Of a DNA stretch of 33,323 nt, positions 18,001 to 24,507 are shown piece by piece. The position numbers and the translations under genes are program-made. Each line of letters begins with the position of its first letter. Positions within the stretch are counted from its first letter, which is position 1. The notes under the pieces are model-generated. The model worked only from the letters and a program-made list of their open reading frames with translations, was not told the DNA's origin and searched no databases. Origin of the DNA: Enterococcus cecorum (GTDB lineage Bacteria; Bacillota; Bacilli; Lactobacillales; Enterococcaceae); NCBI RefSeq assembly GCF_023221775.1, contig NZ_JAKUDS010000028.1, positions 1-33,323 of the forward strand, in the 5' to 3' direction.

Positions 18001-18188
18001 ACTGTTTCACCAAACGCTCCTTCATCATGCCAACCAAACTTTGCTAAATTTGCAATTTCATCTTTATCCGTAGTTAGCAAATGATCTCCCGAAGAAGGCT
18101 GATAAAAACGATGAATCTCGTCTGCATGAGATATTCCTGTCATCCCAAATACTCCTAGAGCAATAAACAACACTAAACTCTTTTTCAT
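15081..18188 (-). CDS. Secreted DUF5648 / MucBP-like repeat protein
   Basis: An exported 1035-aa protein of unknown function, probably a surface or matrix-binding protein. I place the start at the ATG at 18188, which has AGGGGTG six nt upstream; the frame is open 38 codons further, without support. The signal peptide ends near ISHA-DE (residue ~22). Three DUF5648-like modules follow (~24-155: SGDHLLT, YNPNSGEHFLT, NADSHHLT), each ending in a GW(H/R)(D/H)EG motif. An Asn/Ser/Gln-rich linker leads to about eleven beta-grasp repeats of about 65 aa with a (Y/F)xD core (IKYVDVDGSVI, VNYVDTDGKVI), like MucBP repeats, many ending in STAVKxxG. The last ~125 residues form an unrecognised domain with three Cys. 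There is no LPXTG, GW or LysM anchor. It shares the triple module with the GH31 enzyme, where it lies at the other end. Confidence 0.8.
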   Translation of the reverse strand: MKKSLVLFIALGVFGMTGISHADEIHRFYQPSSGDHLLTTDKDEIANLAKFGWHDEGAFGETVVDGVSLFRVYNPNSGEHFLTLSEKEKANLVSVGWHDEGYAFKVSTNKGQPVFRLFNPNSRNADSHHLTANFEEVNHLVKIGWRHEGVAFYQNPVKTPSGEQDHGLNGSTEFENNQDSHSNNQESNYVNQSRPDSNRTVKVTIVHVDAMNQRLKNIPDTTVFVQPNMETILNADEVEGYRVVDGNYQAAFASDTVIYFTYEPLNMDRKLVFKYFDISENKFIENPIDITGQKAPIEVPEPTYNLYKIHPILEGYKYIDFNADTYLVGPNHPVYRFINGKAEVILNYAKIKTIKIQYVDYDTKKLLREENTSVAIGRDLQNFVTNDNYQVIGSRDINPALFDVVDSQTKEVKIFVKQALPFILRYIDKHTGKLVMQTKQINTFDKEFAARKYLSMPNNYRIVQLKEGIRKGNVEYIDVLVVPAITKVTLEFYDLNNKLLSTKTINTQEIYADDVINNNIPENYRITSFDRNVQLEGIDRVIKIFGEIMHPIMVHYIDVDAKNEVRTEKMFITERDIDYLYLHAHPFVTIDQNRLSWDEIKTMADIKIYVQVPKTYFLSFIDSNGKKVLEKTLEDVIDINKISLGYFLPKGYGYDGNQSTAVKIDGEKIIIQVKKIPVFTIKYVDVDGSVISQMNNVREGEYILSYPANEMPNGFVLNGTDDTAVKRDGNTITVLIKKRPMYTVNYVDTDGKVIQSYANQSEDTQYVSSPDEWVPRGYSLNGFRSTAVKKEGDKITVSIIKNPEVTFRFVDEKQNVIKEVVESRQPIGGSYNIYQYKPEGWLFVNHDKEFGVTKNETVEILCRKQNIYEIPVYFVDFDSNQMIKSQSIHFKEEETNKYIFDKEGFALLTEINHIEDLNAVYYVNINSLQKFVNNLDYSGLNQLISQKYPEVKISHQNSISRVSTAFSQTMHFDVENMSIKEIKELIQEEVLENLKDDYSWGFLSNAKGCNYAIEVSSNGYYGVNFRCCLELIPKS

Positions 18189-18245
18189 GAATAACACCCC
18201 TCTAAACAAATTATCCAAACACATTTTATCACAAACTTTCTTCAG

Positions 18246-18274
18246 ATGATAGATAACGCTAACATTTTTATCAA
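18246..18274 (-). promoter_or_regulatory. Candidate promoter of the MucBP-like gene
   Basis: Minus strand: TTGATA (18269-18274), 17 nt, TATCAT (18246-18251). It lies inside the unsupported N-terminal extension of the open frame, which favours the start at 18188. Confidence 0.5.
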
Positions 18275-18286
18275 AAAATCTCACAC

Positions 18287-18316
18287 TTGACCGAACGAAC
18301 ATTCTAGTATTATACT
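18287..18316 (+). promoter_or_regulatory. Candidate promoter of the 121-aa protein gene
   Basis: TTGACC (18287-18292), 18 nt, TATACT (18311-18316), facing away from the divergent promoter at 18246-18274. The start falls about 25 nt before the ATG. Confidence 0.6.
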
Positions 18317-18347
18317 CTTAGCTTAGGAATATGAAAGGAAACGAATC

Positions 18348-18713
18348 ATGTACAGTAAATATATCATTTCACACTCAAAAGTAATTAAAAATTTCATCCT
18401 AGCTCATCGTCAAGGCGGTGATAAAAAAGACATTATCCAACGGACTCATGCCTATTTATCTCCCCAATTACAACAAAATGCCAAAAAACTTATTCAAGAA
18501 CGCAACCAAATCCGATTAAAAAACAATCAAGTACCCGTTAATGAAAAAGAGGCTAAAGAAATCGAACAAATCTTAAGCATACAAACCTGTGATCAGATTC
18601 TATCCCTTTACGAAGAAGCGGAAAATCTACAAAGTACACTAGGTAAGCAAAAACTTTACCAACTCTTTGAAGAACGCAGCCAATATCTTGAGAAAGTCGA
18701 AAAAGCGTCGTAA
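18348..18713 (+). CDS. Uncharacterised 121-aa helical protein
   Basis: I do not recognise this protein. It has AAAGGAAAC seven nt before its ATG and a good promoter, so it is probably real. The sequence is rich in Lys, Gln and Glu, predicted almost entirely helical, with a coiled-coil-like stretch in the second half. It has one Cys, no signal peptide and no membrane segment, so it should be cytoplasmic. It is transcribed divergently from the secreted MucBP-like gene, and their promoters are about 30 nt apart, so coordinated control is possible but unproven. Confidence 0.7.
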   Translation: MYSKYIISHSKVIKNFILAHRQGGDKKDIIQRTHAYLSPQLQQNAKKLIQERNQIRLKNNQVPVNEKEAKEIEQILSIQTCDQILSLYEEAENLQSTLGKQKLYQLFEERSQYLEKVEKAS

Positions 18714-18745
18714 ATCAAGCAAGGAATCCTAGCATCAATTCAAAT

Positions 18746-18794
18746 GAAGCAGAGGGCGGTTTGTCTGGTTACCTCCCGCTTCCTCTACTTTTCT
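18746..18794 (+). terminator. Probable terminator of the 121-aa protein gene
   Basis: GAAGC (18746-18750) pairs with GCTTC (18778-18782), with an inner GGGCGGT/ACCTCCC stem holding one mismatch and an AGA bulge. The tail is CTCTACTTTT, a broken T tract. Confidence 0.5.
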
Positions 18795-18837
18795 AATATT
18801 TATCTCTAAGCATACTATTCAGCTTTCTCTACAACAA

Positions 18838-18876
18838 TAAAAAAAAGAGACACCTAAAAAAATGCCTCTCTTCATA
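18838..18876 (-). terminator. Second, weaker minus-strand terminator
   Basis: Minus strand: AAGAGA(GGC) and (GGT)GTCTCTT pair, followed by a T8 run. It lies 150 nt beyond the sigma-factor terminator and may catch read-through. Confidence 0.4.
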
Positions 18877-18983
18877 CATTTTATCACGAATTCTCTCTGA
18901 TTTATATCCAGATTAGACTAAACTGACAAATCCTTTTTTGCAAAAATCTGTTTTAAATTTATCAAATATCTTCTCACAAAAAC

Positions 18984-19019
18984 GCAAAAACAGCCCATCC
19001 GATAAGATCAGATAGGCTG
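18984..19019 (-). terminator. Terminator of the sigma-like gene
   Basis: Minus strand: CAGCCTATC and GATGGGCTG pair (one wobble) around 11 nt, followed by TTTTTG. Confidence 0.8.
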
Positions 19020-19024
19020 AAAAG

Positions 19025-19534
19025 TTAAGGTTTTCTATTCAAAATCTCCGAAAATATGGGGCGTAACTGTTTGCGATAATAAGATCGAGTTTGTCGCGAA
19101 CAATGATTTTTTTCCATCAGGCATTGTAAGTATTTCTGATGTTTGGCAGATAGATGCTGACAAACTTCATTTAATGCCAGATAAAAGTCAGCCTCATCCT
19201 CAAATCGCGCTTGACTCAAATAGCCTGTCAATTGCTCATCTTCACATACATCTTCTTTGTTACGAACTTCATTACGAATCAAATCTATCACACGCCATTT
19301 TAATCGTTGAAAAATAAAGGGAACAGGACAAGCAACCTCAAACTCCTCTAATGAATCATACTCACAAGCTAACTTCCATAAAGTAATGCACACTTCTTGA
19401 AAATAATCCTCGTAGTTATTATTCGATGGATAAATATTTAAATGGCTAAGCACTTTTCGCTCTAGCCGTTCATACTTTTGAATCACATAGCTCGCAAATT
19501 GTTTATTTTGGACATTCAGATTTTTTTCTTTCAT
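19025..19534 (-). CDS. Orphan sigma-70-family factor (ComX/SigH-like)
   Basis: A 169-aa protein that looks like a short alternative sigma factor. Residues ~40-95 resemble region 2: a helix with EDYFQEVCITLWKLACEY matching the core-binding segment, then PFIFQRLKWRVIDLIRNE matching the -10 recognition helix. The C-terminal ~60 residues (LSAKHQKYLQCLM...SRQTRSYYRKQL) could form a region 4 helix-turn-helix. This size and layout fit the ComX/SigX competence factors and SigH group of Firmicutes more than ECF factors, and no anti-sigma gene adjoins. The ribosome binding site AAGGGA is about 10 nt before the ATG. Role in competence or stress is an inference. It is followed by a good terminator and preceded by a long noncoding stretch. 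Confidence 0.7.
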   Translation of the reverse strand: MKEKNLNVQNKQFASYVIQKYERLERKVLSHLNIYPSNNNYEDYFQEVCITLWKLACEYDSLEEFEVACPVPFIFQRLKWRVIDLIRNEVRNKEDVCEDEQLTGYLSQARFEDEADFYLALNEVCQHLSAKHQKYLQCLMEKNHCSRQTRSYYRKQLRPIFSEILNRKP

Positions 19535-20390
19535 TATTCAATCATCCCTTCAAACATTTCTAAATCAGAGTTGTTTATTTATACTTTTTCCGACCGTCAT
19601 CTATAATAACGTTTACAATATTAGAAATGTCAAAATATTTTTCGAAAATTTTTCTTAACCAATCTGTTTCGCATAATTCAAAACAACCTATTTATCCACT
19701 TTCTAACATTTACTTCCATCCCTCGCTTCTACATTAATAAATAATTCACATACATAAGTTGTCATTATTATAAACGTATTTCTTTGTTTTGAAAACCCTT
19801 TTTTAGTTAAATAATTCAAGCCTGCCAACATTTTCCTAGCAATTACCATACATTAAATTTAATAATTCATAACAACGATAAGCATTAAATAAGTTGCCAA
19901 ATTGGAACGATGACTACAAATCCTTAGCGATTACTTTCATTTAGCGTCTGTATTTAGCAAATTCAGTAATTAAATAACTCTTATAAAAAATTGATTGATA
20001 ACATTTCATAAAGACGCATTTATGGCGGATTTTTGAATAAAAAAATTTACGCATCATTCAAAAAAATTATTTTATCATACCTACTAAAGTATACTTTCAA
20101 TGCTTTTCATTAGTTATAACTTATAAAAAATGCAAATTCTACTGACTTATTTTAAATTTTATAATTCAAATTCCCGTACATATGATTATACGTTTTTATA
20201 TTTTATAAAGTTAAGAATGGTTAACTTGTCATGCATAAAATATATGCTATTTACCACACTTTTCTACAATAAAATATCTGTATTTTCTAAAAAAAGGCAT
20301 TCCTTCACCCTCAATTATCCTTCAAAACCTGAAAACATTCACCTTAGCAAAACAAAAAATAACGATTGTAAAAAAGTTAAGCAAACGAAA
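19535..20390. other. 856-bp AT-rich region without a convincing gene
   Basis: No frame here has both a ribosome binding site and protein-like composition. A 91-codon frame at 20130-20405 ends inside the mupG terminator, lacks a ribosome binding site and is rejected. On the minus strand a cre-like sequence, TGTAAACGTTATTA (13/14; 19604-19617), lies about 75 nt upstream of the sigma gene. The rest may be decayed DNA or unrecognised regulatory sequence. Confidence 0.5.
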
Positions 20391-20392
20391 CT

Positions 20393-20428
20393 AAAAAAGT
20401 CCTAGAACGAAATCAATCATTCTAGGAC
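20393..20428 (-). terminator. Terminator of the mupG remnant
   Basis: Minus strand: GTCCTAGAA and TTCTAGGAC are perfect 9-nt arms around 12 nt, followed by TTTTTT. Still intact although the gene is broken. Confidence 0.88.
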
Positions 20429-20449
20429 CTCAATATGATTCAATTCTTA

Positions 20450-20818
20450 TCAGGAAAGCATGAATCCAAAGGACATCCCTGGTTGCATAAGGGACAGTAA
20501 ATCCACATCGGCAGAAATCACTTGGGCAATTTTGTTCACTCTTTGATCAGCCGGTAAAGAAACCTTGGTAATCTGTAATTCGCCTTGATAGCGCAAATAT
20601 TGCTCATTATCAATGGTCACCGATCCAATGGTTCTAGCTTGACAATTAAGGGGTGGAATGACACGTCCTTGATTTCTTCGGCGACTTTCTTGACAGCGAA
20701 TGACATTTTTACTGATATCATTTCTGGACTGATGGGTAAAGTCATGCTCTTTCATCTGAACGATTTTTTGTTCAAGGACTGCCTTTTCCTCATTTAAGTA
20801 GACCGAAAAACCTAACAT
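20450..20818 (-). pseudogene. mupG: Internally deleted mupG (6-phospho-N-acetylmuramidase, DUF871)
   Basis: The 122-codon frame joins two ends of a protein that is normally about 360 aa. The first ~28 residues (MLGFSVYLNEEK...) match the start of the MupG/DUF871 TIM barrel. Residues from about 30 on (SRNDISKNVIRCQESR, then RTIGSVTIDNEQYLRYQGEL and LPADQRVNKIAQV) match the C-terminal cyclophilin-like domain. The middle ~230 residues, with the whole catalytic barrel, are missing. The join lies near 20730-20737 and the frame is kept. The ribosome binding site AAGGGA and the terminator survive. MupG cleaves MurNAc-6P-GlcNAc after PTS uptake; this product cannot do so. It may still make a small stable domain. 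The assignment relies on my memory of the family motifs, which are distinctive. Confidence 0.78.
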
Positions 20819-20821
20819 CGT

Positions 20822-20920
20822 CTAAATCCCTTCTTGCATTTCTTTAGTCGTACCAAAGAAATAAGTAAGCACAAAACCACTAATTGCCAAAAGATTATCT
20901 TTTAATTTTCTACGATATTT
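20822..20920 (-). pseudogene. C-terminal remnant of a PTS EIIC (murP-like)
   Basis: An open minus-strand frame ends at TAG (20822-20824), three nt before the mupG start, and reads ...KLKDNLLAISGFVLTYFFG followed by TTKEMQEGI. It has no start codon. The hydrophobic helix ending in LTYFFG just before the stop is typical of the end of sucrose/MurNAc-type EIIBC proteins, and murP-mupG is a common gene order. Everything upstream is lost; the promoter of the next plus-strand gene begins within 50 nt. Confidence in homology is moderate because only about 30 codons remain. Confidence 0.6.
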
Positions 20921-20967
20921 AAAATGAAAATAATACAAATAGAATAATTATTATCATATAAATTCTA

Positions 20968-20995
20968 TTGTTTTTATAACTTATTATGATATAAT
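20968..20995 (+). promoter_or_regulatory. Extended -10 promoter of the 108-aa protein gene
   Basis: TTGTTT (20968-20973), 16 nt, TATAAT (20990-20995) preceded by TGA (extended -10). The start falls near 21002. Confidence 0.7.
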
Positions 20996-21032
20996 TGTGA
21001 TTATAAAATTTATATTAAGGGAGATATTACAT

Positions 21033-21359
21033 ATGGAAAGTGTTGAATTATTTGAACATAACAAAGAAATTGAATTACAAATAACCAAAAAGTTAACAGA
21101 GGAAGAAAAACTATATTTTAATAAAATTACAAGCCATTTAGATAATAACATCAAACTATCAAATCGCCTGACAAAAGATAATGAAAAATTACATAAAATG
21201 ATTGAAGACTTAACCAATCGCATTATTGAACATCGGAACATATTTATGAACGCCATTCATAAAGGGGATGCTGATTTATTCGAAAAAATCAAAAATCGTA
21301 TCTCCTCACAAGATCATGCCGCTAATATAATTGCTGAAAATAAGGAAACTTTCGATTAA
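21033..21359 (+). CDS. Uncharacterised 108-aa coiled-coil protein
   Basis: I do not recognise this protein. The ATG at 21033 has AAGGGAG nine nt upstream; the frame opens 12 codons earlier at 20997, inside the promoter, so that start is unlikely. The sequence is highly charged and helical, with heptad-like Leu/Ile spacing through residues ~10-75, no Cys and no signal peptide. It stands alone, with a strong promoter and a very strong terminator, next to the broken murP/mupG remnant. Possibilities include a small structural or regulatory protein or an orphan of a lost mobile element; the sequence does not decide. Confidence 0.7.
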   Translation: MESVELFEHNKEIELQITKKLTEEEKLYFNKITSHLDNNIKLSNRLTKDNEKLHKMIEDLTNRIIEHRNIFMNAIHKGDADLFEKIKNRISSQDHAANIIAENKETFD

Positions 21360-21364
21360 CAAGA

Positions 21365-21415
21365 AAAAAGCACTAATGAGTTCTCCTAATAATGGAGTTT
21401 CATTAGTGCTTTTTT
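21365..21415 (+). terminator. Strong bidirectional terminator
   Basis: AAAAAGCACTAATGA (21365-21379) and TCATTAGTGCTTTTT (21400-21414) are perfect 15-nt arms, with an inner CTCC/GGAG pair and flanking A and T runs. Confidence 0.93.
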
Positions 21416-21554
21416 GCTTTTCTGTATCTATTTTCCACAGAATACACGCTACATTCTCAACCATTTTAATTATCTTATAGATGTAAACAGTCAAACTCCT
21501 TTTTTATACACATGAAAATATCTTCTTTTAATAAAAAAAAGCTCCCATAAAAAC

Positions 21555-21613
21555 AAAGAAAATCCGAACCTTCAACTTGCTGATTAATCAAAACAATGCT
21601 AAAGATTCGGATT
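21555..21613 (-). terminator. Probable terminator of the kinase-PTS-lacD operon
   Basis: Minus strand: AATCCGAA (21606-21613) and TTCGGATT (21561-21568) are perfect arms around 37 nt that can pair partly (CTTT..AAGG), then TTTTCTTTG. The long loop lowers confidence. Confidence 0.5.
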
Positions 21614-21664
21614 ATTTTCATATTCATTTTTATAATAAACGAATGTATTGACCTCTATTATGTT

Positions 21665-22639
21665 CTATTCGTTGATCTTCCAAGGTGTAGCAGTTTGACT
21701 CAATACTTTATTTAATGACTCAATATTTTCTCTACCGGTCGTTTCTAGCCATTTCTTCGCAGCTTCTGGACCGTCATTAATAAATACTGGTACCACACCT
21801 GCCCAAGTAGCTCGTCCGCACAAGACACCATTAAATACCGCTCCAGATTCTTTTGCAAAATAAAGGGTATCTTGAAATCTTTGCGCAGAGACTCCCGCAC
21901 TTAGAAAGATATATGGCAAGTCTGTAGCCGAAGATTGCTCTCTAAAAATGTTGGCTGCTTCTTCTTTTGAAAACAATACTTTATCAGATGAAAATCCTTC
22001 TACATAATCCATATTTAGCGGGACTTCCACTTTTAATACATCTACCCCATATTGTGCCTTTGAAAATTCCTTCATCGCTTCAATGACTTTTCTAGGTTTC
22101 ACTTTTGCAAAGGCTTCACTCTTATTATCACTGATCTTTTCATCATAGGATAATATCTCTAAGAAGAATGGTAGACCTTCTGCTTTACATTCTGAACCAA
22201 CTCTTTCAATAAATGCTTGCTTCCTTAAACTCACTTCATTATCGCCATCAACATCATAATAAAGTAAGAATTTAATCACCTCAGCACCTTGGTTTTTCAA
22301 ACGGACAACGGACCATTCGTCTAAACAATCAGGCATCCTAGAGGTTGTCGTTGTATCATAGCCAGTTTTTTCATAGGCTAAAATTAATCCAGCATTTTCG
22401 TCACGAACTTTTGCAGCAGGAAGACCATATTCAGGATCTAATAGAATAGCAGAAGCATACTTTGTCAATTCAGCTGTAACAATTGATTTTAATTCTTCTA
22501 TCTGTTGCGCAGTTGCAGGAGTTGATTGATAATTTGCAATCATTCTCTTCAATGCTCCCCGCTGATCAAACGCCAAGGCTGTAATAATATGATTTTTTGT
22601 AGAAACTTTTTTTAACTGTTCTAGTTTCAAACTAGTCAT
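21665..22639 (-). CDS. lacD: Tagatose-1,6-bisphosphate aldolase (LacD type)
   Basis: A class I aldolase of the LacD family, 324 aa (normal length), cleaving ketohexose 1,6-bisphosphates to DHAP and glyceraldehyde 3-phosphate in the cytoplasm. The Schiff-base lysine is Lys203 in [12 protein letters not shown]. The N-terminal [13 protein letters not shown] and the YIFLSAGVS phosphate-binding strand are intact. The ribosome binding site GAGGGAG lies inside the end of the EIIA gene and the coding regions overlap by 8 bp, so the two are coupled. It is the last gene of the operon. LacD enzymes are known to accept several stereoisomers (tagatose, fructose, sorbose, psicose bisphosphates), so it does not fix the sugar. 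lacA/lacB, needed for the classical galactose-6-phosphate route, are absent. Confidence 0.93.
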   Translation of the reverse strand: MTSLKLEQLKKVSTKNHIITALAFDQRGALKRMIANYQSTPATAQQIEELKSIVTAELTKYASAILLDPEYGLPAAKVRDENAGLILAYEKTGYDTTTTSRMPDCLDEWSVVRLKNQGAEVIKFLLYYDVDGDNEVSLRKQAFIERVGSECKAEGLPFFLEILSYDEKISDNKSEAFAKVKPRKVIEAMKEFSKAQYGVDVLKVEVPLNMDYVEGFSSDKVLFSKEEAANIFREQSSATDLPYIFLSAGVSAQRFQDTLYFAKESGAVFNGVLCGRATWAGVVPVFINDGPEAAKKWLETTGRENIESLNKVLSQTATPWKINE

Positions 22640-23096
22640 TATTCACATCTCCCTCATTCATTTCTTCTTTCAATAATTCCATCACTTCATTTGGCAATTT
22701 CGCCTGTTCAAATCTTGCTTTAAACTCATTTTTCATCAATAAACGAGCAATTTTTGATAGCAATTGTAAATGAGTGGTATTCGCTTGATTATCTGGTACA
22801 AATAAACCAATGACATATTTTGTTGGCTTTCCATCCATAGACTGCCAATCGATCCCTTTTTGAAGCTTTAGCACACATACACAAGGATTTAATATCGCCT
22901 CTGTTTTTGCATGGGGAATTGCATAACCATCCATCATGCCAGTGGTGCCCTCTGCTTCTCGTTCAAACAAAGCCTGTATCACCTTATCTGAATAATTGGC
23001 ATAACCATTGTCCACAACTAAGTTTGCTAAATATTGAAAGACCTCTTTTTGCGATTCTAATGCGAGATCGACTTTAATAAGACTACTATCTAACAT
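22632..23096 (-). CDS. PTS fructose-family EIIA protein
   Basis: A 154-aa EIIA of the mannitol/fructose (PTS_EIIA_2) family. It takes phosphate from HPr on His62, in the motif GYAIPHAKT, and passes it to the EIIB domain encoded next to it. GLFVP and the closing LLxxE helix are as expected. It is separated by 13 nt from the EIIBC gene upstream, has its own TAGGAG site, and overlaps lacD by 8 bp. EIIA as a separate protein, rather than fused to EIIBC as in many FruA proteins, is seen in some fructose-family systems. Confidence 0.92.
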   Translation of the reverse strand: MLDSSLIKVDLALESQKEVFQYLANLVVDNGYANYSDKVIQALFEREAEGTTGMMDGYAIPHAKTEAILNPCVCVLKLQKGIDWQSMDGKPTKYVIGLFVPDNQANTTHLQLLSKIARLLMKNEFKARFEQAKLPNEVMELLKEEMNEGDVNND

Positions 23097-23109
23097 CTGT
23101 TTCTCCTAA

Positions 23110-24507
23110 CTAACTTTTTGATACTTTTGATTTTTGAATAAGCCCCATAATTATTCCAGCAACCACTGAACCAATAGCAATGGCAAGTACCCATAATAAT
23201 GGATGAGTAACTACTGGCAATACAAGAAATCCGCCATGAGGAGCTGGGACTTGCACTTTCCATAAATAAGTTAAGACTGCAGCAATCGAAGAACCTAACA
23301 TAAATGTAGGTAACATTCTAAGTGGATCTTTCGCGGCAAACGGAATAGCACCTTCTGTAATATGAGTTGAACCTAAAATCAAATTAGCTAAACCGGCATT
23401 GCGATCATCTTCACTATAATATTTTCTAAATACAGTCGTAGCAACGAAGGTAATAAGCGGAGGAGCAATACAAGCAGCAGAAACACCAGCCATAAATGAA
23501 GTATTTCCTTGGGCTAACAATGCAGTACCTGTTACATAAGCAGCTTTGTTCACTGGACCACCCATATCAAAGGCACACATACAACCAACGATGATACCTA
23601 AAATAAGTGGATTGGCATTTTCAAAAGCGGCCAACCAATTCATCATACTTTGATTGACCCATGCCATTGGGGAATTTACTAATGCCATGACCATCCCAGT
23701 AAGAAATACACCAAAAACTGGATATAAGAAGATAGCTTTCAAACCATCTAGTGACTTAGGAAGTTTTTCAAATAACTTCATTAATAGCAAGACGATATAT
23801 CCGGCAGCAAACCCGGCAACGATACCACCTAAGAAACCAGAACCACCATTAGATGCCATCAAACCACCAACTAAACCAGCTACAAAACCAGGACGTTTCG
23901 CAATTGATTCAGCAATATACGCTGCAAGTACAGGAGTCATCATTCCCATCGCAACGCCACCAATATCTGTTTTTAGTAAAGCGGCAAACCAATTGTATTG
24001 ATCACTTTTTGGATCAAATGAATAAATCCCAAAAAGAAAAGAAATAGCTACTAAAACCCCACCGGCAACTACGAAAGGTAACATATGGGAAACACCATTC
24101 ATCAAGTGTTTATATATCTGTCTACCAATACTTTCGTTACCAGTATTTGTTTCTTGCTCCAACAGAACGGATAAGGTTGAACCACCACGAACTTTTCCTT
24201 TACCCGCAAGCGCATCATCAATTAATTGACTTGCATTTTTAATTCCTTCAGCTACAGAAACTTCAATGACACGTTTTCCAGCAAATCTTTCCGCTTGCAC
24301 ATCTTTATCTGCGGCAATAATCACAACTTCTGCATCTTTTATTTCTTGAGGTGTTAATTCATTTTCAATACCAATTTGACCATGTGTTTCAACTTTAATC
24401 GTTACATTTTTTGCTTTTGCAGCTTGTTCGAGTGCTTCTTGCGCCATAAAAGTATGAGCAATCCCTGTTGGACAACCTGTAGCAGCAATAATTCTATACT
24501 TTGTCAT
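23110..24507 (-). CDS. PTS fructose-family EIIBC permease
   Basis: A 465-aa membrane transporter that takes up a ketohexose and phosphorylates it, typically at C1. The EIIB domain is at residues 1-100, with phospho-Cys12 in AATGCPTGIAHTFMAQ. A short linker leads to an EIIC domain of about 9-10 helices (~130-460), with the conserved GGPVNKAAY and GSTHITEGAIPFA motifs at the sugar site. The start overlaps the kinase stop by 4 bp (ATGA), and GGAGG lies ahead of it. The arrangement EIIBC + EIIA + PfkB kinase + LacD suggests a route through a 1-phosphate. Family members transport fructose, and some mannose derivatives or tagatose; specificity cannot be read from the sequence alone. Confidence 0.93.
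   Translation of the reverse strand: MTKYRIIAATGCPTGIAHTFMAQEALEQAAKAKNVTIKVETHGQIGIENELTPQEIKDAEVVIIAADKDVQAERFAGKRVIEVSVAEGIKNASQLIDDALAGKGKVRGGSTLSVLLEQETNTGNESIGRQIYKHLMNGVSHMLPFVVAGGVLVAISFLFGIYSFDPKSDQYNWFAALLKTDIGGVAMGMMTPVLAAYIAESIAKRPGFVAGLVGGLMASNGGSGFLGGIVAGFAAGYIVLLLMKLFEKLPKSLDGLKAIFLYPVFGVFLTGMVMALVNSPMAWVNQSMMNWLAAFENANPLILGIIVGCMCAFDMGGPVNKAAYVTGTALLAQGNTSFMAGVSAACIAPPLITFVATTVFRKYYSEDDRNAGLANLILGSTHITEGAIPFAAKDPLRMLPTFMLGSSIAAVLTYLWKVQVPAPHGGFLVLPVVTHPLLWVLAIAIGSVVAGIIMGLIQKSKVSKS

Noticed and set aside
18189-18302. N-terminal extension of the MucBP-like protein
   Set aside because: It covers the promoter and ribosome binding site; the ATG at 18188 gives a proper signal peptide.
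20130-20405. 91-codon plus-strand open frame
   Set aside because: No ribosome binding site, very AT-rich composition, and its stop lies inside the perfect terminator of the mupG remnant.
21306-21494. 62-codon minus-strand frame
   Set aside because: It crosses the strong 15-bp terminator and has no ribosome binding site.
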